Shown here one piece after another: positions 45,795 to 54,019 of a stretch of 64,000 nt of DNA. Source of the DNA: Nitrosopumilus cobalaminigenes (GTDB taxonomy: Archaea; Thermoproteota; Nitrososphaeria; Nitrososphaerales; Nitrosopumilaceae); the NCBI RefSeq assembly GCF_013407145.1, contig NZ_CP026993.1, forward strand, positions 124,001 through 188,000, in the 5' to 3' direction. The number at the start of each line of letters is the position of its first letter. Position 1 is the stretch's first letter. The notes below the pieces were generated by a model that saw only the letters and a list, made by a program, of their open reading frames with translations, searched no databases and was not told the origin of the DNA. A program made the translations under genes and the position numbers.

Positions 45795-46055
45795 ATGAAG
45801 AAATTCGTCGGATTATTCTTAGTATTGGGAGTTTTAATGATAGTCCCAGCTATAGACTTAGCATTTGCTGCAGGTGATGAACCTGGAGAATATCTTGATC
45901 GTAGAGTGGTTATTTGGAATTTATTTTATAGATTAATGACAGTCGGATTTACTGTAGGTGCAGTAGTATCTGGAACAATTATTTGGCAATGTTGGAGATT
46001 CAGAGAATCTCATCCTAAAGCTAAACCAACTCCATATGAGGGCACGGACTGGTAA
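45795..46055 (+). CDS. haem-copper oxidase subunit II, N-terminal membrane part (split gene)
   Basis: 86 residues: a cleavable or anchoring hydrophobic start (FVGLFLVLGVLMIVPAIDLA ending FA-AG), then YLDRRVVIWNLFYRLMTVGF and a second helix ending with TIIWQCWRFRE. The helix followed by WRFRE is like the first membrane helix of CoxB. The CuA half is encoded by the next gene, 2 bp downstream. Together they reproduce a normal CoxB (about 220 residues), so the gene is split between its two membrane helices. It must pair with the second half in the complex. Confidence 0.8.
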   Translation: MKKFVGLFLVLGVLMIVPAIDLAFAAGDEPGEYLDRRVVIWNLFYRLMTVGFTVGAVVSGTIIWQCWRFRESHPKAKPTPYEGTDW

Positions 46056-46057
46056 TA

Positions 46058-46489
46058 ATGGGTGGACACTCTAACTGGCCTGAATGGATTTACATCGGAG
46101 TTGTTGTAGCATTGATGTGTTGGGTTGGAGCAGAAGCTTGGGAAGCAGAAAGACTTGTAGAACATGTTCCAGAAGATGCTGAAACAATAATTGTAACAGG
46201 ACAACAGTGGTTCTGGACTTTTGAGCATGAAGATGGTACTAAAGAAATTGGTGAATTACATGTTGAAGTTGGCAAGGCTTACAAATTTGAAATTCATTCT
46301 AAAGACGTAAACCATGCTTTTAACATTCACGATTATGTTGTTTTGATGGATGCAATTCCTGGTAGAGTAAACACTGTATGGTTTGCTCCAACTGATGCTG
46401 GAGAACATGACATTCAATGCAGAGAGTACTGTGGATTGATTCACTATAATATGCGTGGAACACTAATTGTGGAGGAGCCAAAGGCTTGA
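46058..46489 (+). CDS. coxB: haem-copper oxidase subunit II, CuA domain part
   Basis: 143 residues: one membrane helix WIYIGVVVALMCWVGAEAW (10-28), then the cupredoxin fold. GQQWFWTFEHEDG contains the aromatic electron-entry patch. The CuA ligands are complete: His86 (NHAF), and Cys121, Glu123, Cys125, His129 and Met132 in CREYCGLIHYNM. It accepts electrons from a small copper protein, presumably plastocyanin-like in this lineage, and passes them to haem a in subunit I. It starts 2 bp after the gene for the first helix. Confidence 0.93.
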   Translation: MGGHSNWPEWIYIGVVVALMCWVGAEAWEAERLVEHVPEDAETIIVTGQQWFWTFEHEDGTKEIGELHVEVGKAYKFEIHSKDVNHAFNIHDYVVLMDAIPGRVNTVWFAPTDAGEHDIQCREYCGLIHYNMRGTLIVEEPKA

Positions 46490-46524
46490 CAACGCTTTTA
46501 TCACAACTTTCAATGGTTCAGACT

Positions 46525-46532
46525 GAGGAGAT
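46525..46532 (+). promoter_or_regulatory. Shine-Dalgarno site of coxA
   Basis: GAGGAGAT lies 6 bases before ATG 46539 and is complementary to the 3' end of 16S rRNA. Internal operon genes here use such sites, whereas first genes appear leaderless. Confidence 0.55.
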
Positions 46533-46538
46533 AATCTA

Positions 46539-48065
46539 ATGGTTCTAGAATTACAAAAACCACGTCCAATTTGGCAAATAATGTTTTCAACACATCACAC
46601 TGATGTTGGTTTACTTTACTTAATTTCATCACTAGCATTCTTGTTCTTGGGTGGAACCTTGGCACTTGCAATTAGAGCAGAGTTGTTCTTACCAGGTGCA
46701 CAAATTATTGCTGATGCAATGACCTTTAACAGAATTTTCACAGTTCACGGAACGACATTAATTTTCTTGTTTATCATTCCATTTGCATCTGCAGTTGGTA
46801 ACTACTATGTTCCAATAATGGTCAGGTACAAAGACATGGCATATCCAAAACTTAATGCCATTGCATTTTGGATGATACCTCCAGCAGGCGCACTCATCTG
46901 GTTAGGCTTTGCAGACTTTACTTGGTATGCAACACCACCATATTCAATCATCAGTGCTCCAGGTCCAGCTGCTGACATGTGGATATTTGGACTAAAGATT
47001 TTGGGTATTTCATCTGTACTTGGTGCAATCAATTTTGTAGTAACAATTCTCAAGTGTAAACATCCTGACATGTCTATTGGACAAGTCCCATTGTTAGCAT
47101 GGTCATTCTTATCATCATCATTAATTATTCTCGTTGCAATTCCAACATTTGCAGCAGCACTATTGATGCTGTTAACTGACAGACTTGGTGTAAGTGGATT
47201 TTTCAATCCAGCCATGGGTGGAGATCCAATCGCATATGCACACTTGTTCTGGTTTACATTCCATCCTGAAGTGTACGTATTGGTAATTCCAGCAATCGGT
47301 ATGATGTATGAAATCATTCCAAGATTTTCTAGAAAACCAATTTACAGTTACAACTCTGGCGTCTTTGCATTTGTCTTGTTATCTATTGTTGGTTTCTCAT
47401 CATGGGCACACCACATGTATGCAACCGGAATGTCATTTACTGAAAAAACTGTATTTATGGTAGGAACTCTTGCAGCAGTTCCAGCATCCGCAATGCATGT
47501 CTTCAACTTTGTAGCAACAATGTGGAATGGAAGAATCAAATTCTCAACCCCAATGATGTGGGCAGTTGGTGGAATTGCATTATTCTTCTCTGCAGGTGCA
47601 GGTGGAGTTGCAAACGCTGCTATGCCATTAGACTTTACAACACACGATACATACTGGGTAGTTGGACACTTCCATCTCTTTGTGATGGGAACAATTGCAT
47701 TTGGTTCAATTGGTTTCCTATACTACATGTTCCCATATGTAACAGGAAGAATGTATAATGAAACAATGGGTAAAATCCATTTCATAATGTCCTTTGTTGG
47801 TACAGTTCTAGTATTCTTTACGCAACACGTACTTGGCTTGTATGGAATGCCAAGAAGAATTTTCGATTATCCGCCAATCCCAGAATGGATTGCTATGAAC
47901 CAAATTGCAACAGTAGGTGCAATGGTTATTGGTGTCAGTATGGCAATCTTCCTAGCAAATATGATTTACAGTTCAGGAAAGGGACAACTTGCAAATACCG
48001 AAGACCCATTTGGTGTCGGTGGCAAGTACTATTATCCATTTGAGGCAAAGAACCCATCACATTAG
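46539..48065 (+). CDS. coxA: haem-copper oxidase subunit I (A1-type)
   Basis: 508 residues with about 12 helices. Haem and CuB ligands are visible: FTVHGTTLIF (low-spin haem His), FHPEVYVLVIP (CuB His and cross-linked Tyr, with the E278-type glutamate), SSWAHHMYATG (two CuB His) and YWVVGHFHLFVMG (haem a3 and a His pair). MAYPKLNAIAFW with the preceding Asp is the D-channel entrance, so it is an A1-type proton-pumping oxidase. It reduces O2 to water at the membrane and should be the terminal oxidase of ammonia oxidation. Codons end in C more often than in neighbouring genes, consistent with high expression. Confidence 0.95.
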   Translation: MVLELQKPRPIWQIMFSTHHTDVGLLYLISSLAFLFLGGTLALAIRAELFLPGAQIIADAMTFNRIFTVHGTTLIFLFIIPFASAVGNYYVPIMVRYKDMAYPKLNAIAFWMIPPAGALIWLGFADFTWYATPPYSIISAPGPAADMWIFGLKILGISSVLGAINFVVTILKCKHPDMSIGQVPLLAWSFLSSSLIILVAIPTFAAALLMLLTDRLGVSGFFNPAMGGDPIAYAHLFWFTFHPEVYVLVIPAIGMMYEIIPRFSRKPIYSYNSGVFAFVLLSIVGFSSWAHHMYATGMSFTEKTVFMVGTLAAVPASAMHVFNFVATMWNGRIKFSTPMMWAVGGIALFFSAGAGGVANAAMPLDFTTHDTYWVVGHFHLFVMGTIAFGSIGFLYYMFPYVTGRMYNETMGKIHFIMSFVGTVLVFFTQHVLGLYGMPRRIFDYPPIPEWIAMNQIATVGAMVIGVSMAIFLANMIYSSGKGQLANTEDPFGVGGKYYYPFEAKNPSH

Positions 48066-48077
48066 GAGATATATGAA

Positions 48078-49043
48078 ATGAGTTACGATAATTCCCAAGT
48101 TTACAGAACCACTCCAGCAAGAACTGGAAAAATGATGATAATCATGTTAGGAATCTGCATTGTAGGTGGAGCAATCTTCTTTTCAATGTGGGACTATTGG
48201 ATATCCGAACCAGCCCCAGTTGTAGCAATGATGGCAGGTGGAGATGATCATGGTGCAGCAGCAGTACACACTGGTGCCACTATAATGTCAACTCTCTCGT
48301 TTATCGAATCATCTGACTTTAGGACTTTGGCTTTTAACGCATTACCAGGAGAACCTGATAACAATCCAACAATCAATATGGCAGTTGGAGACAAAGTTGT
48401 CTTTGATGTTGTCAATGACGGAAAATCATTTCATTCATTTGGTGTCACTCTTGATGATGAAGGCTTTGGAGGTATTATTCCAGGAAGTGAAGTTGCAACT
48501 GCATCAAACCCTCTAAAACCAGGTGAAAGTGGTTCTTCAGAATTTATTGCAGGTGAAGATGGAATTTATTATTATATTTGTACAGTTCCTGGCCACAGAG
48601 AACAAGGAATGGTAGGTAAAATCATTGTAGGTGATGCTTCAGTTGAAGAAGAAGTAATGGAGGCCGTACCAGAACCAGAGGTAATGGAAGAAGTAGCACC
48701 AGAACCAGAGGTAATGGAAGAAGTTACAGCACCAGAACCCGTAGCATATGATGGACCAATTTCTCTCCCAGATGGCTCCGGAGTTCCAGGATGTGAGGCA
48801 ACAAATGAATGCTATATTCCATATCACGTAACAGTTTCAGCCGGTGAAGAAATTATTTGGTCAAATGATGATACAGCAGCTCACACAGTAACCAGTGGAT
48901 CCCCTGGAGCCCCTGATGGACTCTTTGATAGTAGTCTGTTTATGGCAGGTGGTACTTTTTCAGTCACATTAGATGAATCAGGAGATTATCCTTACTTTTG
49001 TATGGTACATCCTTGGATGACTGGTATAGTTACAGTTAACTAG
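48078..49043 (+). CDS. membrane-anchored protein with two cupredoxin domains
   Basis: 321 residues. A helix at 19-38 anchors the protein outside the membrane. Cupredoxin domain 1 (about 70-185) has type 1 copper ligands His119, Cys168, His173 and Met178 (YYICTVPGHREQGM). A linker at about 190-222 is a proline/glutamate repeat built on PEPEVMEEV. Domain 2 (about 225-321) has His269, Cys308, His311 and Met314 (YFCMVHPWM). Both sites are complete. It lies between coxA and ctaA, preceded by a ribosome site GGAGAT, so it is probably a fixed electron donor to CuA. The numerous blue copper proteins of this lineage replace cytochrome c. Confidence 0.92.
   Translation: MSYDNSQVYRTTPARTGKMMIIMLGICIVGGAIFFSMWDYWISEPAPVVAMMAGGDDHGAAAVHTGATIMSTLSFIESSDFRTLAFNALPGEPDNNPTINMAVGDKVVFDVVNDGKSFHSFGVTLDDEGFGGIIPGSEVATASNPLKPGESGSSEFIAGEDGIYYYICTVPGHREQGMVGKIIVGDASVEEEVMEAVPEPEVMEEVAPEPEVMEEVTAPEPVAYDGPISLPDGSGVPGCEATNECYIPYHVTVSAGEEIIWSNDDTAAHTVTSGSPGAPDGLFDSSLFMAGGTFSVTLDESGDYPYFCMVHPWMTGIVTVN
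48668..48727 (+). repeat. tandem 30 bp repeat encoding the cupredoxin linker
   Basis: Two 30-base units (48668-48697 and 48698-48727) differ only at the last few bases, and the start of a third follows. They encode the PEPEVMEEVA repeat between the two copper domains; copy number could vary between strains. Confidence 0.85.
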
Positions 49044-49055
49044 ATACGAAAAATT

Positions 49056-49499
49056 TTGGCTATACAATATCTTGCATTAACAACAATGATTATTTTATAT
49101 TCATTGATGTTTATTGGTGGGTATATTTCTGCTGCAGGACTGGGATTGACTTGTCCTGAGTGGCCTTTATGTCCAAATGGAATAATGCCTTCTGAAGAAT
49201 ATCTAATTGAATGGATTCATAGAACGATTGCTGCAACCACTGGAGTCTTGATAATTGCAACTATGGTTGCAAGTTTGATTAACAAGAACTCTGACTTAAA
49301 AATAAAAATTACAAGCTCTCTTGCAACTGCATTAGTAATTACACAAATTACACTAGGCGCCTTAGTAATTGATACAAAACTACATGCTGTATTAGTTGCA
49401 ATTCATTTGGGAATTGGAATTTGGTTATTTGCTATGGTGTTGTTAACTACTCTATTTGCATTTAGAATTTCAAAGTCTTCTAAATCTATCACTGCTTAG
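49056..49499 (+). CDS. ctaA: half-size haem A synthase (CtaA/COX15 type)
   Basis: 147 residues with four helices, half the eight-helix length of usual CtaA. Glu52 and His55 in EWIHRTIAATTG match the ExxHR catalytic motif, His117 in AIHLGIG is the second haem ligand position, and Cys33 and Cys39 (LTCPEWPLC) form the extracytoplasmic cysteine pair. One-domain archaeal CtaA is known to work as a homo-oligomer. It converts haem O to haem A for the oxidase encoded just upstream; the start is a TTG 12 bp after the cupredoxin stop. No CtaB (haem O synthase) is in the window. Confidence 0.88.
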   Translation: MAIQYLALTTMIILYSLMFIGGYISAAGLGLTCPEWPLCPNGIMPSEEYLIEWIHRTIAATTGVLIIATMVASLINKNSDLKIKITSSLATALVITQITLGALVIDTKLHAVLVAIHLGIGIWLFAMVLLTTLFAFRISKSSKSITA

Positions 49500-50013
49500 A
49501 TTTTTTTAATATTTTTGGTAGATATATGTACAACATTACTCCCAAAAATACAAAAGCACCCGTAGTAATTGCACTAATGAATAAAAATCCAAATGGGCTT
49601 TGTGTTCCCATGTTGAAAGTATAAGTCAAAATTCCATCTGAACCTTCCATGTCATACAAATCCACCTTAACAACATGATTTCCTATATTTCTCCAAACAT
49701 AGTCAAAATCCCAATGGGAGCCATCCACTGATGTTGGAGGAATTGCATCTACTTGCTGCTCATTGTAATATACTCTAATTCCCATAGTAAAATCCTCAAC
49801 TTCGTCATAGTCAAATCCCCTTGTGACTTTTATTAGAAATTGTGATGGTTCATCAATTTGTGGAAATTCTGGTGCTGTGGCCACTTGAACTCTATACCCG
49901 CCTATTGATTGCTCAGCAGAATTGAACATTGAATGCCCATATGCTGTACCAAGTCCAGAAAATGATGCAAAAATCAAAATAAAGATCAAAAAGGCTGATC
50001 GCGTAGTTGCCAT
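49489..50013 (-). CDS. secreted protein with C-terminal membrane anchor, unknown function
   Basis: 174 residues. Signal peptide MATTRSAFLIFILIFASFSGL with cleavage near AYG-HS, an extracytoplasmic beta domain of about 110 residues (YRVQVATAPEFPQIDEPSQF, NHVVKVDLYDMEG), and a C-terminal helix FGFLFISAITTGAFVFLGVML with a basic tail. The N-terminus of the mature protein begins HSMF, and CopC-like copper proteins also start with a histidine; this and the position next to the oxidase operon make a copper or FixH-like assembly role conceivable. It overlaps ctaA convergently by 11 bases. Confidence 0.72.
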   Translation of the reverse strand: MATTRSAFLIFILIFASFSGLGTAYGHSMFNSAEQSIGGYRVQVATAPEFPQIDEPSQFLIKVTRGFDYDEVEDFTMGIRVYYNEQQVDAIPPTSVDGSHWDFDYVWRNIGNHVVKVDLYDMEGSDGILTYTFNMGTQSPFGFLFISAITTGAFVFLGVMLYIYLPKILKKSKQ

Positions 50014-50079
50014 CCATTATCCTAAATGAGAAGGATGAATATATTGTAAGTCAAATCCTATAGGAAAATCTTCAAAACC

Positions 50080-50087
50080 TTTAAATC
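50080..50087 (+). promoter_or_regulatory. TATA box of the SRPBCC gene
   Basis: TTTAAATC lies about 24 bases before the TTG start at 50111, supporting that TTG as the first codon of a leaderless message. Confidence 0.5.
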
Positions 50088-50110
50088 CTTATTGGCAAGA
50101 ATCTCAATCG

Positions 50111-50713
50111 TTGACCCTCGTAACAAAATCAATCGATATCAAAACACCTGTAGAGAATGTTTTCACCTACTTTGCAAGACCAGAACATGTTTCTGATCAA
50201 ATCAAAAATGACGCAGTAGGTATGACAGTCGTTCCTATGGACATCAAAGAAGGAATGGGTGTAGGTACAACCTTTAGAATTATCGGTGACTTTAGCGGTA
50301 AACGTTTAGAGTGGGATTGTGAGACAACTGAATTCATTAGAAATGAAAAAATTACTGCCAAACAAATTGAAGGTCCTTTCAAATCTTGGCAAATTACTAA
50401 CGAATTCAAAGCATTAGGTAATAATCTTACAAGAGTAACCATGTCAGTAGATTATGATATGCCATTTGGTCCTTTAGGAGCAATCTTGGATAAAGCAAAA
50501 TTTGCAAAATCTGCTGAAAAAGGAATGGAAACAGCTCTATACAACGTTAGAGGATTACTAGAAGGAAATGGTTCAATTCCAGTGTACATTACACTAGATG
50601 CATACCAAAAACTCCTAGCCGAAAAGAAAAAGATGAACGATGTTCCAGTTTCAACTGCACTTACAGCAATCATTGAAAAGTACAATGAAATTGAAGCAGA
50701 AGCACAAAACTAA
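50111..50713 (+). CDS. SRPBCC (START-like) lipid/ligand-binding domain protein
   Basis: 200 residues from a TTG. The N-terminal 145 residues are an SRPBCC helix-grip domain: TKSIDIKTPVENVFTYFARP, GMGVGTTFRIIGDFSG, and the long last helix FAKSAEKGMETALYNVRGLL. About 50 residues follow with helical pattern and no known motif. The family binds hydrophobic ligands or acts as polyketide cyclase or CoxG-like protein. It is monocistronic, between the secreted-protein gene (divergent) and tRNA-Lys. No ligand can be named. Confidence 0.8.
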   Translation: MTLVTKSIDIKTPVENVFTYFARPEHVSDQIKNDAVGMTVVPMDIKEGMGVGTTFRIIGDFSGKRLEWDCETTEFIRNEKITAKQIEGPFKSWQITNEFKALGNNLTRVTMSVDYDMPFGPLGAILDKAKFAKSAEKGMETALYNVRGLLEGNGSIPVYITLDAYQKLLAEKKKMNDVPVSTALTAIIEKYNEIEAEAQN

Positions 50714-50772
50714 ATTTTCATTTATTTTAAAATCTTAAGATTAATAACAACTCTAGGCATATCTATTTCGGT

Positions 50773-50846
50773 GGGTCTATGGCGCAGCCAGGTAGCGCAC
50801 CGGACTCTTAATCCGGTTGTCAAGGGTCCGAATCCCTTTAGACCCG
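50773..50846 (+). tRNA. tRNA-Lys (anticodon CTT)
   Basis: Acceptor GGGTCTA/TAGACCC, D-stem GCGC/GCGC with loop AGCCAGGTA, anticodon stem CCGGA/TCCGG with loop CTCTTAA giving CTT, variable loop TTGTC, T-stem AAGGG/CCCTT with loop TCCGAAT, discriminator G. All arms pair fully; no intron, CCA not encoded. Confidence 0.96.
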
Positions 50847-50867
50847 CTTTTAACTTAATTTCAAAAA

Positions 50868-51245
50868 TTATTCTTCTACTTTGATTTCTGTATACTTTTT
50901 TGCTAGAGCAAGTAATTCATCTACTCCTAACGGTTTTGAAATTACTTTGATTAATCCCTCTTTGATTGCTTCTTGACTTTTTGGTTCAAATTCTGAAAAT
51001 CCTGTAACAATCACGACATTTGCATTTGTATCAATTGTTTTGATTTGTTTGAAAGCTTGATAACCATCTAGTATTGGCATATCTCCATCCATTATTACTA
51101 AAGATGGTTTACAGTCAATGAATTTTTGAACTCCTTCTTCTCCATTCATTGCAGTTTCTACATTAAATTCATGTAATTCCAAAATCTCCTTGTAAATTCC
51201 AATTAAATCTACATCATCTTCTACTACTAGTACTATTCTACCCAT
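50868..51245 (-). CDS. single-domain response regulator (CheY-like receiver)
   Basis: 125 residues: acidic pair Asp10/Asp11 in VVEDDVDL, phospho-acceptor Asp53 in VIMDGDMPILDGY, Thr81 in VTGFSEF and Lys104 in VISKPLGVDEL. There is no output domain, so it should act by protein contact or as a phosphate relay. It is divergent from the histidine kinase gene with 178 bp between, and they are the only two-component genes in the window; they probably form a pair. Confidence 0.92.
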   Translation of the reverse strand: MGRIVLVVEDDVDLIGIYKEILELHEFNVETAMNGEEGVQKFIDCKPSLVIMDGDMPILDGYQAFKQIKTIDTNANVVIVTGFSEFEPKSQEAIKEGLIKVISKPLGVDELLALAKKYTEIKVEE

Positions 51246-51423
51246 GCCCAGAATAGTATTCTCATACTTTACTATTAAACACTACGTAATTCCAAATTAT
51301 GACATATGCCAAATTAATTATAGATTTTGTCAATGCATTTTAAGGAAAAATGCAATTGAAATCACTAGAAAACGTATATTCTATTAAAATTGGAAATAAT
51401 ATGAAGTTAAGAGGATTATTGAA
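51246..51423. other. 178 bp divergent control region of regulator and kinase genes, with hairpin
   Basis: It contains an 8-bp hairpin at 51334-51354: TGCATTTT and AAAATGCA around an AAGGA loop. Its position between the two divergent signalling genes would suit an operator or an RNA element in the kinase leader. No ORF of note. Confidence 0.4.
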
Positions 51424-53223
51424 ATGAGTCAAAAAGATACAATTTCCACATCATTACTGGAAAATCCAAAAAAAATTGTCATTAGTTTGATTCTTGTATT
51501 GTTGAGTATTACGTTAATTTATCAAACAAGACCTTTTCTAGACGACTCTCAATTTTCTTTGATAGCTATTCCAGCATATGCTATTTTTCCAGGAGTAGTC
51601 ACTTTGTATGCATCTATTCTTGCTATTAAATTACATAAGCAGAAAAATTTTGAATCAAAAGGATATGCAATGTTTGCTGTAGCAGCAGCATTTTGGTTTA
51701 TTGCAGAACAAATTTGGCAACTATATGATCATGTATGGGAGGGTGAACCATTTCCATCTGAGGCAGATATTTTTTACGTTGCATCTTATCCTCTAATTAC
51801 TGCGTTTCTTTTCCTATCGTTAAAACCTGTGATAAAAAAAGTTCCTAGAAATGTTTGGTTATTTGCAATAGGACTGGCATTTTCATTATTGGTTCCTTCT
51901 GTGTTAGCTGCATATGATGACATGTTTGAAGAAGATGCATTTCCTACTATTATTGCTCTTACATATCCTGTTCTAAGTGCAATTGTTTTGGTTCCTGCAA
52001 TCGTAGGTATACTGTTTCTTGCAAAACAAGGAGCAAGTCTTTCTTGGATGTTGATTTTATTTGGTTTTATAATATATGGAGTTTCAGATATTTTCTTCCT
52101 CTTTGCTGAACTTGACGGTGCATATTATGACGGACATCCAGTTGACTTGATGTATCTTTATAGTTACACTCTGATCATTTTTGCTTTTCATGTTAGATTG
52201 AAAATTGCAAATTTACCTACATCAGAAAATAGAACTATATTTTTTACTGAAAGTATCAAATTTGAAACAATTAGTAAATTTGGAATTCCATTAACTGTTG
52301 CTATTGTCAGTATGATTATACTCATCTCTATTGTTCACTCTATTTTTATAGAAACAGATGATCAAACGTCCACTCAAAACATAATGTTGGGTGTTGTAGC
52401 AATGTTAGCTGTATTTGCAGCAATTGTAATTACTATTAACAAAAATCTTTCACGCCTAGTAAAAATGAGAACTAATGAGCTAGTAGAACAACGGGATAAT
52501 CTTGAAAATCTTGTTGAAGAAAAAACCCATGAAATTCTCAAATCTGAAAGATTGTCTGCAATTGGTGAATTATCTGGTCGTCTTGCACATGACTTGAGAA
52601 ATCCCCTTTCTGTAATGAAAATGTCCATTGACTTAATCAAGCAAAGTCCAGCAGATTCTAAAATATCTGATGCTAATGTAACTAAACGAATTGATTTGAT
52701 AGAAAAGAGTATTGATAGAATATCTCATCAAGTTGATGATGTTTTAGGATATGTCAGAAACTCTCCACTAAACTTGGTAAATGTGTCATTAGTTGAACTT
52801 GTTCAAAGCTCTCTAGATAAAGTAAATATTCCAAAAGATGTGCAAGTTAAAATTTCTAAAAAAGATGTTCATATTGATTGTGATGCAGTAAAACTCGATG
52901 CTGTATTTATCAATCTTATAATAAATTCAATTCAGGCAATGCATGAAGGAGGAAAAATTGACATTGTCATAAGTGATCAAGATAATGTTGCAATTTTGAA
53001 ATTTGTTGATTCTGGGGATGGAATTCCAGATGAAAACATAGAAAAAATCTTTGAACCATTATTTACAACTAAACAAAAGGGCACTGGATTGGGTTTGGCA
53101 AGTTGTAAAAACATTATAGAGCAGCATCAAGGAGAAATCTCAGTTTCAAATAATCCAACAACATTTACTATCATATTGCCAAAAATATTATCTGTACAAA
53201 ACATAAAACTACAATCAAAATAA
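51424..53223 (+). CDS. membrane sensor histidine kinase with ten-helix input domain
   Basis: 599 residues. About ten hydrophobic helices fill residues 15-345, the first eight with short loops, resembling integral-membrane sensor modules. A coiled linker (residues about 345-375) leads to the HisKA dimer domain with phospho-acceptor His389 in [11 protein letters not shown], and the ATPase domain has the N-box [13 protein letters not shown]1 box DSGDGIP, and G2 box [13 protein letters not shown]. All catalytic motifs are present. There is no receiver domain; the divergent CheY-like protein is the likely partner. No large external domain exists, so the stimulus is probably sensed within the membrane. 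Confidence 0.9.
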   Translation: MSQKDTISTSLLENPKKIVISLILVLLSITLIYQTRPFLDDSQFSLIAIPAYAIFPGVVTLYASILAIKLHKQKNFESKGYAMFAVAAAFWFIAEQIWQLYDHVWEGEPFPSEADIFYVASYPLITAFLFLSLKPVIKKVPRNVWLFAIGLAFSLLVPSVLAAYDDMFEEDAFPTIIALTYPVLSAIVLVPAIVGILFLAKQGASLSWMLILFGFIIYGVSDIFFLFAELDGAYYDGHPVDLMYLYSYTLIIFAFHVRLKIANLPTSENRTIFFTESIKFETISKFGIPLTVAIVSMIILISIVHSIFIETDDQTSTQNIMLGVVAMLAVFAAIVITINKNLSRLVKMRTNELVEQRDNLENLVEEKTHEILKSERLSAIGELSGRLAHDLRNPLSVMKMSIDLIKQSPADSKISDANVTKRIDLIEKSIDRISHQVDDVLGYVRNSPLNLVNVSLVELVQSSLDKVNIPKDVQVKISKKDVHIDCDAVKLDAVFINLIINSIQAMHEGGKIDIVISDQDNVAILKFVDSGDGIPDENIEKIFEPLFTTKQKGTGLGLASCKNIIEQHQGEISVSNNPTTFTIILPKILSVQNIKLQSK

Positions 53224-53225
53224 AA

Positions 53226-53792
53226 CTAGAGTTTTTTCAGTAGAGTGAATCTAGGCTTGTCAGGTTCAATATCTTCATGCATGTCGACATTACTGACAAA
53301 TTTTACCTTGTAATCAAGCCATTTCTTTTGCATGTTTCTAAACTTTTGATTTTCATCGATCTGCTTTTCTTCTTCATTGAATTTTTCACAATTCATAATC
53401 CATCTTTTAGAAACTCTAAACATCTCTGCTACTCCTTTTTCTACCGCATCATCATCTAAATAATTCATCAATCCATGAGTAAAAACAAAATCTATTGATG
53501 AATCCTCAAAAGGAAGTTTGGTGATGTCGCCTTTTTTAAAATTTGCAATTGTTGTTTTTTCTTTAGCAATTTTTAATGCTTTATCATTTAGATCAATTCC
53601 TTGAATTTGAAATGTATCTGGAAATAGTCTTAAATCAATTCCTGTACCACAGCCTACTTCTAATACACTTGTGCAACGTAATGAAATTGCTAAATCTCTT
53701 ACAAATTTTGAAAATTCTTCGTTATATCGTGCTTCATTTTCATCTGAATACTTATTCCAGAATTCTTTATTGTAATTCATAGACATTTTCAA
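53226..53792 (-). CDS. class I SAM-dependent methyltransferase
   Basis: 188 residues. VLEVGCGTGIDLRLF is motif I, IQGIDLNDKALKIAKEK motif II, and FVFTHGLMNYLDDD motif IV region. The small size and FWNKYSDENEARYNEEF start resemble methyltransferase-domain proteins of the Methyltransf_11 kind. Small-molecule or lipid methylation is possible; no neighbour clarifies the substrate. Its stop is 2 bp from that of the kinase gene. Confidence 0.85.
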   Translation of the reverse strand: MKMSMNYNKEFWNKYSDENEARYNEEFSKFVRDLAISLRCTSVLEVGCGTGIDLRLFPDTFQIQGIDLNDKALKIAKEKTTIANFKKGDITKLPFEDSSIDFVFTHGLMNYLDDDAVEKGVAEMFRVSKRWIMNCEKFNEEEKQIDENQKFRNMQKKWLDYKVKFVSNVDMHEDIEPDKPRFTLLKKL

Positions 53793-53817
53793 ACAAAGCT
53801 GTATTTGAGATTAATTG

Positions 53818-53979
53818 TTAATGTTGACACTTGCAAGGGATAAGTTTTGTATCAAATGTACAATCATGCGGTCCATCTGATTTTCCCTGAGTTGGAATCT
53901 CTTTCATACAATCATCATGACGACCTTTTCTACAAAACCAGCAAATTTCTTGGGTATCGCCAGTAGCACAAGAATCCAT
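53818..53979 (-). CDS. 53-residue cysteine-rich protein, probable zinc or cluster binder
   Basis: ATG at 53977-53979; it begins MDSCATGDTQEICWFCRKGR and ends LIPCKCQH. It contains seven cysteines (4, 13, 16, 24, 40, 49, 51) and histidines at 21, 38 and 53, including CWFC and CKC pairs, in only 53 residues. Such density is unlikely in a chance frame and suggests a zinc-ribbon-like or metal-storage microprotein. I know no family. It lies 25 bp before the methyltransferase start on the same strand and could be co-transcribed with it. Confidence 0.7.
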   Translation of the reverse strand: MDSCATGDTQEICWFCRKGRHDDCMKEIPTQGKSDGPHDCTFDTKLIPCKCQH

Positions 53980-54019
53980 AATTTCTATTCTATATTGTGG
54001 GTAAAAAACTTCATGGAAT

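Noticed and set aside
46805-47317. 170-codon open frame antisense to coxA
   Set aside because: It lies fully inside the highly conserved coxA gene and its translation lacks any recognisable motif; it is a shadow of codon bias.
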